Below, in pieces: positions 12,005 through 23,400 of a DNA stretch of 64,000 nt. This DNA comes from Kalmusia sp. IMI 367209. Lineage: Eukaryota > Ascomycota > Dothideomycetes > Pleosporales > Didymosphaeriaceae. Each line of letters begins with the position of its first letter. Positions within the stretch are counted from its first letter, which is position 1. The notes below the pieces were generated by a model. That model saw only the letters and a list, made by a program, of their open reading frames with translations, had not been told where the DNA came from and searched no databases. Position numbers and translations under genes: made by a program. Location: the NCBI GenBank assembly GCA_027946365.1, contig JAPEUQ010000016.1, positions 930,001 to 994,000 on the forward strand, written 5' to 3'.

Positions 12005-13758
12005 TCAATAAGCATAGAAAACATTGCCACCGTCCCGTCTCAGCTTCCGATTCTGTACCACCAGCCACGTCCGCAATGCCCAAGCCGAAGCAATACAAGT
12101 AAACGCAAAACAAGCATTGCTGCTCATTGCTATCACATATTTAGGCCCGTCACTTTTAGGATATAGATACGGGGTATAGATAAAGCTCGCCATAGATACG
12201 ACGTTGACGATGGAGAGCGACGCGGCTTTCTTTTCTGACGTCTGGCCAAGCGTCCCCGAAACCCAACCTAATATCACAGAGTTGACGGAGTATACACCTA
12301 AAACAGAGGGTCAGTCAGGGTACATAAGATTGAGGAGTAGGGAGTCGACATACCTGAGGCGAACAAGAAGCACGATATGTAGCGTGCAGCTACATTGAGC
12401 GTCACAGCGCTAATGATAAAGCCTACTGTTGCGAGACCCATCATCGCTGTGATATGCCACGTGCGATCATTGAATTTTCCAGATGATATACCAACAGCGA
12501 TACCCACGACGCCTGCAAGAGCGACGGAGGAGCGGTAAGCACGAGTGTGATGGTCGTGTTGAATCCGAGAGATGACACCACCGTAGGGAAGAACTAGATC
12601 AACTTTAGGGCCCGAGTAAGTCATCTTCCACATGCAACGTACCTGATTAAATGACGTAGCGCTCAGATGCATATTTTGCATGAAAACTAGCAGATACAAT
12701 CTGGGGTCGCGAATAGCTTGCATGAAGCCGGCGCGCGCTCCTTTGCTCTGTTCTAATCCAACTGTATCCATTCGGATCCGATCGTGCGCGAGCTGGCGTT
12801 GCGCTGGTGTCAACCACCTTGTGGTGAGAGGCTCATCCGGGAGCAAAAAAATACAGACGACCGCCACGCCAATTGTGACTACACCTTCTATAATGAAGAG
12901 CCTGAAATGGAGGGTAAAATTAGTCCCACTCGAATCCAGAGCAGTGACGCATACGTACCATTGCCATCCGTGCATTCCATGTTTGTCATCCAATGTGGAA
13001 AATGTAGCCGCGGCAATGAGTCCAGCAAATGAAACAGCGAAAATATTGCCAGCATATAGAATTGACACGCGCGTCGCGATCTCTTTACGCGTATAGAACA
13101 AGGACAAAATGTACAATGCGCCAGGATAGAAAGGGGCTTCGACGAAACCAAGGAAAAATCGGACGAGGACCAACCCAACGTAGTTCTTTACAAGTGCTGT
13201 GAAAGTTGCTACACATCCCCAAACGATAGCACAACAAGCCATGTATAGCGACGGACGCACTTTCTTGGATGACATGAGCATGTTTGACGGAATTTGGGCG
13301 AACAAGTATCCAACGTAAAGAATGGATCTAATAGGAAGAATTCTGAATTAGTATTTGCATTCTGAGCATTTAATGTATCAATCTGCTTACATGCATGTAT
13401 TGTACTGTGAACCTACTAGGCTTAGGTCCTTCTCCAACCCATTCAGCCTTGCATTAGCAATAGCATTTTGGTCTAACTTGTTCCTAGAATATCTCAGCAG
13501 TGCGCTCTCAAATCAACTTGTACGGTGGGGTATGTCGTATACTCACAGGAAATACAAGCAGAATAAAGCTGGCATGATCCGATAGTCTAGCTTACGGACC
13601 AAAGCTATCTCCTCAGGGTCAGTCTTTGCGACTGCGCCGGTATAGTCCCGGTGCGTGACTGGCACCTCCTTGACGTCTTTCTCAGACGTTGCGATATCGT
13701 CCACCTGCAACGACGAATTCTTCTCAAGATCAGAAGGCTCATGAATAGTAACAGCCAT
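12005..13758 (-). pseudogene. MFS transporter, allantoate permease (Dal5-like) family, one frameshift
   Basis: Exons (minus) 13758..13547, 13483..13391, 13327..12959, 12901..12643, 12593..12354 and 12297..12005. The family is clear from the DYRIMPALFCLYFL helix, NKLDQNAIANARL, GFVEAPFYPGALY, RWLTPAQRQ, FFPTVVSSLGF, LVLTAPP and KFNDRTWHI. Between LTAPPSLL and AGVVGIAVG the frame shifts by one missing base (about 12512-12522). Restoring one base makes the total divisible by three (488 aa, about 12 helices). No splice pair can explain the shift. Relatives import allantoate, ureidosuccinate, vitamins or other organic anions across the plasma membrane. It is divergent from the aldolase gene, with two zinc-cluster-type operators between them, so it is probably the pathway's importer. 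It is either really inactivated or the victim of an assembly indel. Confidence 0.75.
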
Positions 13759-14101
13759 AATAGATAAGCCGAGGTTCAATGAACGATTTGTGACAGTGGT
13801 GTTGACTCCACAGCTCGAGACCCCGGCTGGTGCTATATACTCAGGCTGGATTAACGTTTCCCAGAAACTCCATGACCTGAGGGGAACCCGGACTTTCTCC
13901 AGACCCCAAATGGCCAAGCCACAGCAAATGTGGGTTGTTAGATGCGGAGTAGAACAAACGAAAAGAAAGCTTCCTGACTCGTCTGGAATTTGGGGCGAGC
14001 CGAACTTTGACTCATGGTATGCAGAGAATGCACGATCAACGCCTGTAGAACTTTGGCAAAGTGACCGGCACCCCAGACTCTCCACTTTCGGTTGCGCTAG
14101 T

Positions 14102-14119
14102 CGGACAAAGACAAGTCCG
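14102..14119 (-). promoter_or_regulatory. zinc-cluster-type operator, copy A (CGGAC-N8-GTCCG)
   Basis: On the minus strand it reads CGGACTTGTCTTTGTCCG: inverted CGG triplets with 12 bases between them, extended to five-base arms. The spacer resembles that of copies B and C. It is an inferred binding site for a Zn2Cys6 dimer. Confidence 0.6.
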
Positions 14120-14234
14120 GAAGACCCAGTCTTGGCGGGGTAGTCGGAAGTAGGGGAAAGCTTCGTCCAGCCGATAGTATTCAATCATACAGGTTTCCTG
14201 ATTGGCATGTTCGCCCATAGAGATGGGTCTCACT

Positions 14235-14252
14235 CGGACTTGAGATTGTCCG
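14235..14252 (+). promoter_or_regulatory. zinc-cluster-type operator, copy B (CGGAC-N8-GTCCG)
   Basis: CGGACTTGAGATTGTCCG has the same arms and spacing as copy A and a related spacer. Copies A and B start 133 bases apart in the same divergent promoter. Confidence 0.62.
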
Positions 14253-14483
14253 TTAAAGCTTCTCCTCGGATACAGATCTTCGAACGATGCATATGCGGGG
14301 TTTAGGGCACGGGATCATGAGATCTCTATCATTCGACATGCAGGTGTTAGAATTATCACAAAGCATATAATATGAGCTGAGTCTTTCATCATCAATCACC
14401 TCAAGCTCGAAGTTTCATCCCCATCCTCAGTAACTTTACCGACTTTCCTATCCAAACCACAACAAATATTTATATCTTCAAAA

Positions 14484-15446
14484 ATGGGTTCCGTACCAGA
14501 AATTCAACAAGCTCCTAAAATTGATCTTGCGGGCCTTGTACCTGCCCCAGTCACACCATTCAACCGAGACGGCTCAATCGATTACGCCGCCATCCAACGC
14601 CTAGGCTCCTGGCTAGGCAGCATTCCAGGTGTCAAAGGCTTAGTCGTCCTCGGACACGCTGGCGAGGGCACATTCCTCACCCAAGAAGAACAAGTTGAAG
14701 TAATCAAGGCCTTCGTCAAGTCTGTCAAGAACAAGATTCCAGTCATCGCGGGTATTACCACTGAAGGCACTGAAGTTGCAGCGCTCGAGGCTCAACGCGC
14801 AAAAGCTGCCGGCGCCCAAGCAGGATTGCTATATCCTAGCCACGGATGGCTGCGTTTTGGCTATCAGCCTGGTGCACCACAGGACAGGTACAAGACGGTG
14901 TACGAAAAATCCGGATTGCCGCTCATTCTGTTTCAATACCCCGATAACACTAAGGCCACCTATTCGCTGCAAACCCTGCTTGACATTGCTGCGCAGCCAG
15001 GCGTCATCGCGATGAAGAACGGTGTGCGCAATATGCGCCGCTGGGACACCGAGATTCCCGTTATCAAGGCACAGAATCCGGATCTGACCATTTTGACTTG
15101 CCACGATGAGTACCTTCTGCACACAGCCTTTGATGTCGACGGGATGCTTGTCGGTTACGGTAATGTTGCTCCGGAACCGCTTCTAGAGATGATTGAAGCT
15201 GGAAAAGCACGAGACTATCCTCGGGCAAGGGCAATTCACGACAGGTTGCTTCCGATCACAAAGAGCGTTTACCACCGAGGATCGCATATGGAGGGAACTG
15301 TTGCACTGAAGCATGGCCTGGTCGCACGGGGAATTCTGGAACATGCGACAGTCCGGAGTGCCTTACTACCACTGCCCGACGGTGCTGAGAAGGAGATCCA
15401 TGGCGCATTCAAGGCAGCGTCTTTAGGCAAGGTTGTCATTCCCTAG
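14484..15446 (+). CDS. dihydrodipicolinate synthase/N-acetylneuraminate lyase-family aldolase, 320 aa
   Basis: Intronless class I aldolase. Conserved points: PAPVTPF at the start, LGHAGEGTFLT with Glu61 in place of the usual GTTGE-type loop, Tyr152 in LILFQYPD, and Schiff-base Lys178 in VIAMKNG. The length is typical of the TIM-barrel family. Members cleave or condense 2-oxoacids with pyruvate; fungal relatives include the 2-keto-3-deoxy-sugar-acid aldolases of galacturonate and rhamnose catabolism, but nothing here fixes the substrate. There is no targeting signal, so it is probably cytosolic. The divergent, operator-flanked arrangement with a permease suggests that it processes the imported compound. 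Confidence 0.93.
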   Translation: MGSVPEIQQAPKIDLAGLVPAPVTPFNRDGSIDYAAIQRLGSWLGSIPGVKGLVVLGHAGEGTFLTQEEQVEVIKAFVKSVKNKIPVIAGITTEGTEVAALEAQRAKAAGAQAGLLYPSHGWLRFGYQPGAPQDRYKTVYEKSGLPLILFQYPDNTKATYSLQTLLDIAAQPGVIAMKNGVRNMRRWDTEIPVIKAQNPDLTILTCHDEYLLHTAFDVDGMLVGYGNVAPEPLLEMIEAGKARDYPRARAIHDRLLPITKSVYHRGSHMEGTVALKHGLVARGILEHATVRSALLPLPDGAEKEIHGAFKAASLGKVVIP

Positions 15447-15537
15447 GCGCTATTTCTGGTCCTTTCTTATTAATTGTTATGTATTTCGTCCCCATGGCTG
15501 TCATAGAAAGTATTAGGAACCAATGCAGATTTCGATT

Positions 15538-17734
15538 TCACCACCCTCCACTCAAATGGAAGTCGCTTCCTGTCCAAGAAGCTATATCTTCACCACTAAA
15601 TAGTTGCATTATGTCATCGCTGGGTCTCGGATTGTCAGATGATTGTTGCGCTATTCCAAGGAAATTGCCAGCTCCACCCAAGTGAGCGCTCGCTAGTGTC
15701 ATCCTATCTTGCAAATTAATGCCTTGGGTGAGAGTATCTGAATGATTATTTCTAAGTGCCATAGTGGTTAAATCATCCAAGTATGTCGTCGTTAAGCGTG
15801 GATCTTGAAACGGAGCGGGTATGAATGCCGATGTAGCAGGGCCAGGAGCGGTATCATGTAACGTAGCTTGACTAGAGATGCGGCGGTTGCCAGCAGTCCT
15901 CAAAACTGGGTATTCCGGTGCAGTATTTTGAGCGCGCTGAGGGTTAATATTAGAGCTTGCTGCGGTCGAAGAACTAAGTCCTACGGTATTGGAAGTATGT
16001 CGAGGTCCCACGCTCGAATTGCGTGTAGAGACACCATTTAGACGTGCCTTGAGATTCTCAATAGCGACAATACACGCCTCAGGCCAGCTTGTGCTTCGGA
16101 GAGCAAGATGACGAAGTACTTCAATACTTCGGTCGGCAAGCCGGGATGCCACATCGCGAGGCACTTGGTCTTCCGAAGCAGCGTGTATAATTATAAAAGC
16201 ACTCATCCAAATCGCCCACGTGAAAGAAGGCCATAGAAGAGGAGTGGCCTCATATCCATGTGGGCCAGGTGATCCATCAAAAGCACCGAAACCTTGCAGT
16301 GCCTTGTGTAGAGTATTGATGATAGAGCGTGAGGCTGTGATACATCTTTGTAACGCTGCGTTGTATGCCGTGTCTTTCTTCGAGGCTGCTAGTATAGATC
16401 GATGAAGTGCTAGTATAGATTCAAACCGAAGTATTATCAGTGTCACTTTGTGTGTCTTCATGATAGTCTGTGTTTGCTCGTCATTCGACAGATACTCGTC
16501 GACCATGTTCCACCATTTCGCGTGCTCAGCTTCCACCTGCATAGCCTCTTCTACATCATGGCGGCTACCTCTTATTGCAGATTTACTGCGATTCTCCATT
16601 ATAGACCCTCTAACGCAGGCGTGACGTGCAAGGAATTCGAGTAGATCCAGTCTATCATCACGACCTAACAAATTCAATAAATGTTGAAAGCACTGGGTAG
16701 GACACGACGTTACCTGCGTCCTCATTATATTCATCACAGCTCTCGCCATGCCGTTCAGAGTGTGGATAACATACATCGACATCGTCGGAGCGCAGTCCTA
16801 GCGGATTGCCTAACCGGATGCAGATGTATCTGTCAATGCAGAAGATAGACCAGAACAGACGTTTGCGCAGCTCAATGACTTTGTCTACTTTAGTGCGTTT
16901 GTACATTGGGCATCTGTGTAGATCCAGTTGGAATGCCATACGCACTGCTAAGCCTTCCAGGCGAGATGCAGCATTGTAACGGTGCATGGTAAGGAGAAAG
17001 AGTTGGACGCTGACCAGGGCCTGTAGTGACAGGATAGAGCTTTCTTCGGTCAGGACATTTAAAGTGCTGCTGATAGCATCGTTGAAAGAATGAAATACGA
17101 GTGTCGATGGCAGAACCTTAGACGAGACCTTCATTTGCCGCCGATCGAAGGTCGATATTGACATGACTGATCGAAGTATGACACTCTGGAAGACATCTGA
17201 GGGTGATTGAATGACCACAGCTGAACCTCTTGATGCCGTTTGGCGGAAGTAATCTAACAAGGACGGTGCGTGCACAAACGGAAAGGCAGGGTGCCAGTGA
17301 TCGAAGTAGCTCTGACTCCAGTCCAAAAGATCCTCGAAAGTGAAAGCGGGTCCATTTCTCACAAGCGTGTTGGTGTGCACTTCATTTGCGTTCCAGAGCC
17401 ATTTCTTTGCACTCTTCGCTGCGCCTGCGGGAAGCTGATCGTCTTCGCCGGGCGCAGCATCGTTATCTGGCGTGTCCACGTGCTGAGCGTTTGCAGGAGC
17501 TGTAGCAGATTCGGCCGCTCGGGACGTCGGTCTGTCTGTAGGACTTGTACCAAAAGCATAGCGGGCGTGGTCCTGAGGGCTTGTTCCCTGAGCACCAAAC
17601 TCGCGAAGCTGTTGTCCCATGGTCTGGAGGAAAGCCCTGCGCTTTCTTGTTTCTGTCGCGTTCTCACCGACAGCGACATCTTCAGGCTCGACATATCGAG
17701 CGCGACGCTTGCCCGTGGTTGTAGCTTCGGACAT
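15538..17734 (-). CDS. fungal-specific transcription factor (MHR) domain protein lacking a zinc cluster
   Basis: Exons (minus) 17734..16714 and 16664..15538; 715 aa. The N-terminus is basic (KRRARY, TRKRRAF) and contains no CxxC pairs. From about residue 130 the middle homology region is recognisable: DWSQSYFDHWHPAFPFVHAPSL, then EGLAVRMAFQLDLHRC and RLFWSIFCIDRYICIRLGNPLGL. A long low-complexity tail rich in Ser/Thr/Asn ends the protein. The 49-nt intron has GTAACG..TAG and joins at phase 1 (DAG/RDDRLDLLEF). MHR domains are usually regulatory parts of Zn2Cys6 proteins; here DNA binding would need the basic N-terminus or a partner. The small Zn2Cys6 gene lies 190 bases upstream on the same strand. 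It could act as a co-regulator. Confidence 0.85.
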
Positions 17735-17924
17735 GAAGAAAGGTCAGATGATTTGGGGTAGACATTGAAGATGGCACAGCTTAGGAAGGAACGAGGCCAA
17801 TGTCAATGCTGACACCCCGCCTGGATTTCCACTAGTGTTCCTTGATGAGGCTAGCTCCATCACTCATAGCGTCTTGCTCGTCACTATACTGACTCAACAT
17901 GGTTTATAGCGTTACTTTTATATT

Positions 17925-18901
17925 TTAAAAATACTTCCTCCATCTATCTGCAGGTGAAACGCGAGGCTCTGGTGGGCTCGAGTAACCAGTCGGCCCAGCC
18001 AAATTAGCACTCGGCGACTCATTGGTTGCTAGGAAAGTTGCCGATGAATTTGAATCTTCAAATCGCAACTCTGAATTATAGTTTGGTGATACATTCATAT
18101 CCGACTCCCATGTGCCTACCGTATTGGTAGGGTGCCGTATTATTTGAGTCGATGTTAATGATATGGCTAGAGCTTGCTGACCCTCTTCTAAATGTGAGGG
18201 GAAAGGCGATGTATTCGGCAGTGTTTCAGACTGAGCAGAACTTTCATATTGCGTCGTATAATCTCGGCTCGAGTTGATGATCGAATTCCGCTTCTTCAGC
18301 CACCAAGCGTGTCTTTGCTCATCTGTGGCCAAGGGGAAGCTCTTCCAATCCTCCAATTTCACAGATTTAGATTGCGTCTTTGCAAGGTTAGAAAGAGTAC
18401 AGCGCTCTTGGTATGATAGCCTGTATTGCTCAACTGGAGCGTTAACCGCGTAAATGGCGGCAAGTAGTTCGAAGATGACAAGTTCCGATTCGAGGAGACG
18501 TTGTTCGACAAACGAGATGTACCCCGACGGAATTCCTCTGTTTCTAACATCAGTATACGTCAGCAGGCCTGCAAACCCTACTAACCTCTTGTTAGTCGGA
18601 GGATACCGACAAGTTGTGTCAGACGTAACACATTGCGAGCATATGGGCCTATCCTGAATCAGAAAACAGTTTCGGGCCTCTGATTCAAAGAAGCGCGTAC
18701 AGGTCGCGGTCACACTTTCCAATGATCAGTAAAGGCTTGTATTGATTGTTAGACTTTCGCACCTTAGACTTTTTATTCCGGCAGGATTCACAAGCTATGG
18801 GATAGTAATTGTTGCTCTCATCCTAAGGTGATCTCGATAAGCGCATTGCCAAAATCGCCAAGCGAAATGAACTAGGGCAAAGCATGCGGGTCTCTTACCA
18901 T
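17925..18901 (-). CDS. small Zn2Cys6 transcription factor, 252 aa, six exons
   Basis: Exons (minus) 18901..18899, 18822..18763, 18714..18701, 18648..18586 and 18543..17925, that is five coding exons plus any leader exon. The initiator ATG stands alone before a 76-nt intron. The zinc cluster is assembled across three exons: ACESCRNKKSK, CDRDL from a 14-nt microexon, and PICSQCVTSDTTC. This gives C-x2-C-x6-C-x6-C-x2-C-x6-C exactly. A putative dimerisation helix (SFVEQRLLESELVIFELL) follows, then a Ser/Thr-rich tail. All junctions keep frame and the total is divisible by three. Copy C of the CGGACTTG operator lies 57 bases before the ATG, consistent with autoregulation. Without the splicing the locus looks broken, so RNA support would be welcome. 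Confidence 0.75.
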
Positions 18902-19609
18902 TATGACCGGTATGCCTCGGAAGGGGGGTGGAAGAGTGGATTTTTCTTCGTGCGCACCGGACTTGACTTTGTCCTAGCGTGATGACAAGCCGCGCCGCCT
19001 GTTCGACGCGTCACCACAATTGAGTATACTCAGCATCAAGTACGCGTTTGTCGAGCGTACAAACAATTTTTCTCGATCAGCAAGGCAGTGAAAATAGCGA
19101 AGCTCTTGTCGTGAAATACTTGGCCAATATGTGAATGCATAAAGTCCCTTCCTACGTGCCAGATTACCCACCTTTAGGAAAACTGCGAGCGATACTTCGA
19201 TACCAAATGGCCATAACCCAACGCACACGTTAACATCTCGACTGCGCGCAAAGCAGGCGAATTATGCAACATTTTAGACTTCACGATCCCTACGCTAGTT
19301 CACTAGCAGCGCCGCAGCAAACTCAACGCCCGACGGATTGAGCTTGCACCAAACGCTGGACCAAGAGACACCCAAAGGAGGTGAAAGAGGTGAAAAATGT
19401 AGTAAAGCAACCAGACGGTCTGTGGCAGGGGTCTCACAAGCGTCGGAACACCCCTCGCTACTATTCCGACATGTACTCCGAACACCTAATGACGTACCCC
19501 AACTACATAAATCCTACGAATACCTTGGTCTTGGAACTACTTACCGCATACCTACAACACACATGATACCTTGTCAATCGTAGATAATCTACTCCAACCA
19601 TTCGCATCT
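18902..19609. other. divergent intergenic region between the small Zn2Cys6 gene and the GNAT
   Basis: Contains operator copy C at 18958-18975 near the zinc-cluster gene. No coding sequence is supported in the rest; the open frames at 19338-19583 are short and unrecognisable. Confidence 0.55.
18958..18975 (+). promoter_or_regulatory. zinc-cluster-type operator, copy C
   Basis: CGGACTTGACTTTGTCCT matches copy A (minus-strand reading) at 15 of 18 bases and B at 15 of 18. Only the last G of the right arm is lost. It sits 57 bases upstream of the small Zn2Cys6 start codon. Confidence 0.58.
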
Positions 19610-20408
19610 ATGGCTTCTCCGTATGATCTGTCCGAAGCTACGGTACGCAACACGCAATACACTCAAGATCTGGACAAACAACTAACCTACCGGCACATTG
19701 TAGGCAGATGACGCGCCAAGCATCGCAGCCCTCTACTCTCTCTCGTGGAAATCCGACTTCGCACGCCTCCAATTCGGGGACCTAGACCCCACAGCACTAG
19801 CCACGTCCCTAACGCCCGGGCTCGCAGAGACCATCACGAAAGACGACGTCCAAGTCATTGTAGCGCGCGACCCGTCAACGCGCGAAGTTGTTGCCGTGGC
19901 GCAATGGAAGCTACCAGCGGATGCATCGGCCGAGAGCCCCGAGGCGCGGGAAGAGCGGCAGCGATTCGAAGACGAGATCCACCGCAATAAGCTCCCGGAC
20001 ACTAGCAATAAAGATCTGATCATGGACTTTCATATCGGGCTGCGGACGCTCAGGGAGAGGCTTACCGAGGGGCAGAAATATTTTTGTAGGCCAAGATCAT
20101 AACTTGATGTCGCGCCGCATCAGCTGACCGGACGACGCTCATACGTAGTGCTGAACAATATAGCCACGCACCCCGAGCTTCGCGGCAAAGGGATAGGCTC
20201 GAGGCTCATTGCGTGGCCTTTTGCGCAGGCCGATGAGCAGCAGGCACTCGTGTACCTCGAGACCGCAGCCGATAATCCGGCGAAGCGGCTTTATCAAAAA
20301 TTGGGATTTGAAGAGAAGGACAGCTTTACGATTCTGGATCTTAGCAGGTATGGAGGCGAGGGGAGCCATACGCATATTGCACTGATACGATACCCACGGA
20401 GGGTATAA
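19610..20408 (+). CDS. GNAT-family N-acetyltransferase, 224 aa
   Basis: Exons 19610..19642, 19704..20085 and 20149..20408. The acetyl-CoA pyrophosphate loop is LRGKGIGSRL (Q/R-x-x-G-x-G/A type), preceded by the beta strand LLNNIATHPE. NPAKRLYQKLGFEE is the usual motif B region. An acidic helical insert (ESPEAREERQRFEDEIH) sits in the middle. Introns of 61 and 63 nt keep the frame; the second has a CTGAC branch site. The protein probably acetylates a small amine or an N-terminus with acetyl-CoA in the cytosol; the acceptor is unknown. It lies at the right edge of the metabolic block, 709 bases from the zinc-cluster gene. Confidence 0.88.
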
Positions 20409-23400
20409 AAGCGACTGAGTATGGCCTGGGTGCAATGCTAATACCATAGTGATCTCTGTAGCGATGACGGCGAGAACTTATGTGCTATGGCCATGAGCGT
20501 GGAAACTATCAGCTTGGCTTGCTGATAAACACAGCAAAATACACTGTAGTAACTGTGGGACATACTTCCCATGCACCAGCGAAGATCGGCCGATGCAGAA
20601 CTACCAAGGTGTACCTCCGTATTGAATTTACACGCGTCGGAGCGCACCTACCTCAATTTCGAATTTTTGGGATAAAGCTCGAAATGAATTAGCTAACAAG
20701 CCGAAAATATTTGGATATTCTTCATTGTGGCGTTCTCAAATGCATGGACTTGTAGTTACCAAATATCAAAGAAATTCGTATACTTAGCGTGGTAGGTTTT
20801 ACATAATGCGCAAGGGACATTAGTATCGAATTCCCTCACATCTCCACTTGGTTCACAAACATCGACCAAGAGGAACGGGCGCGGGTGGATCTCGTATCTG
20901 TCTCAAGGTAGCAACGATGCCCTTCCCGCGGCACGGTCCGAGCTAGGCTCTGCTGATCATAACATCAGCTCCCGCGCGGCACACACTCCCCGAGTCTATC
21001 CAACTCGGCTGACGTTAGACTAACGTACGGCCGCGGGTCAGAATAGAACGGTAAAGGAAGGTGGGCGCTCTAAGTAAAAATTTGTGCAAAAATAGAACGA
21101 CGAAGGAGTGAGCAATTTTCTTAAGTCGAGCATGTGAAAGGCAGATGACGGGAGATGCCGACAATGCAAAAGAAAAATAGTAGAAGGTCAAGATGCCGAA
21201 TCGTACAACATCTGATGTCAAAAGTGGAACGCAAAGAGTACGAGAAGAGGGAGAAATGCTTGGCTGCAAAAAGGACTTGCTTAGTCCATTACAAATCAGC
21301 ATGACCACAATGGAAGCCTTAGGTGTCGACCTATGATATGATCTACGTTAAAGCAACAGTCGTTCATGATCACCTACGGGGTTCGGCCTGTGATTCTAGG
21401 CTTTACAGGGACAGAAATTGGTGACGGGTCGGCGGGTAGCAAGCTTGCCACGAGGCAGACCCTAGACAATCGAGGGAATATGAGAAAAATCCAGAATGGA
21501 TGATAGTGGATCTAAGAAAGCCACGTGAGCAACACGTGCTTATAGTGAGGGGGGTAGTTCTAAGTGGAAAGAGCGCCACGCTGATCTTCAAAACGTCAGA
21601 TCATCAGACATATCGCCATGTGTGGTCGTGCGTATGAGCATGCCATAAGCTCAAGATGTGCTGGCTCCCTGTGTGACCATGTGCAACAATAAAGGCCCTT
21701 CAGAATACAGTAGCTTCATTGAATTACTGCCCTTGGAATTCGTAGTGCCCGTGTGGACGCGGTGGCTGCCATGCTGAAATGAGCGTGCGACGGGTGTGCC
21801 CCGAGAATTAGATTCGGGAAAGGTACCGCGTACATGTAGCTCTAGTCGAGTGTTGCAAAGCAATAGGCCGTATCACTTAACCGTTTCACGACAGTAGCGA
21901 TATTCAAGATGTAATGGGTGTATCAACAGTTGATTTGGGTCAGCAGACAGCCTCACCACAGCACCAATGTGCTCTCTTAACGAGAGCACCCACGAGGCGT
22001 TCCGTTGCCTGATTAGACTGCCGTGCAGACTGATACAATTGAGCCATTGATGCATGTGATAAGCGTTGATGTGAGCACCCAAAGTGAAACCGCAAAACGC
22101 ACTTGTCCTCTCACCGTCTCCTATAGGCTAAACTTGTTTGATGTTCTGGGAGCCTGGGCGAGGCGAAAGCACGGGCGTACAGAATAACCTTGTTCACGGT
22201 GAGGTTGCGTTAGTCGTCCTTGGCTGAAGATTGGACCAATTTCGTAGAAACGAAACAGGCAGCTGAGGTGGATGTTGGGAAGCCGATAATTGCTTGTTCA
22301 AGGATTCGTGCAGCCCCTTGCGCGGGGTCAGGGGCCCACTTGAGCACAAATATCTCTTGCATGGAACTATTGGGGCCGTTTCTGCCTCGGTCGAAACAAA
22401 CCTTCGGGGGCCGCGGAATTCGGAATTGTCCCGGGTCCCGCGTATATTACATGCGCATTCTGGGGGACTCGTCACGCACTTTGGGAGAAGTGCATGTGTG
22501 AGGCGTCGTTCGGCCGCGCTGTCAAGTCGCAGGCCTCCGAAGCCTGCACCCAAGACCTCGGAGACGATCGGCTGTGGACTTCGTCTCCCAAACGCAGGAT
22601 CTGCGTCTATTGGCGGAGTTGGACCGCATCAGCAAATGATGCCAGGGATTGGGCGGGCGGCCGGCGCCTTTCAGCTCGCAGGCGTACAGGTCAAGGTCAT
22701 ATGCACCCGGGCTGCGCGGCGCTAGGTCCTCGTGTTGGGTGCCAGGGCGACGAAGGGCCCCAAGGCCAGGTAACAAGGCGAATAGAGGTGCGTCTGCAGG
22801 AGCGAGGAGGTGATTCGGCGTGGTGAGGCTGGCGATGGTTATTTCCGTGACGGGCCAAGGGGGAGGTGCAGAAATAGCACGAGCTGTATGATCGACGCCG
22901 CGTCAAGTGCCCGCTGTGCTTTGTTCGGTGCTGCACAGTGACGAGATGTGATGAATCGGAGGCGGCCATGACACGAGCATACGGGGCGTAGCGCATGTCG
23001 ATCGGTTCCCGTGGCTTTGGTTGCTGGGTTTTCTTTTTTGCCCGAAGCAGGCCGGCATGGCAAGGATCCCAGGCGGCGTGCCATGGAGGTGTGGTGCATG
23101 CGACACAGGTCCAACGCGGGCGACGGCGCCGCCATTCGACGCCCCAATCCGGCCAAAAGGAACCAGATGGCGCGGCGACGTGGTGGCGGCATGGGCGATA
23201 TGTGAGGCTGTCCGGAAAGGATGTGCGGGCCTCAAGGTGGGAAAGGTGAGGCGGACTGACCCTAGCAGCCGTACGCGGCAGGAGCACTCCATGTCGCACA
23301 AGCAAGTAGCATCGGCGCCGAACGCAATGCCATGACTGTTCAGCCAGGTCTCCATGCGACGTTCGAGTGCAAAGTGAATCCTGCAAACATTTGTTCTGCT

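Larger units (their letters stand above)
13759..14483. promoter_or_regulatory. divergent promoter of the MFS transporter and the aldolase
   Basis: A 725-base spacer serving both genes. It holds two copies of an 18-bp inverted repeat (14102-14119 and 14235-14252), a TATA-like ATATAATAT around 14365-14373, about 111 bases before the aldolase ATG, and a C/T/A-rich aldolase leader. No gene is seen. Confidence 0.6.

Noticed and set aside
22697..23386. Overlapping long frames on both strands in the GC-rich spacer
   Set aside because: Arg/His/Pro-rich composition typical of shadow frames; no domain, no splice logic.
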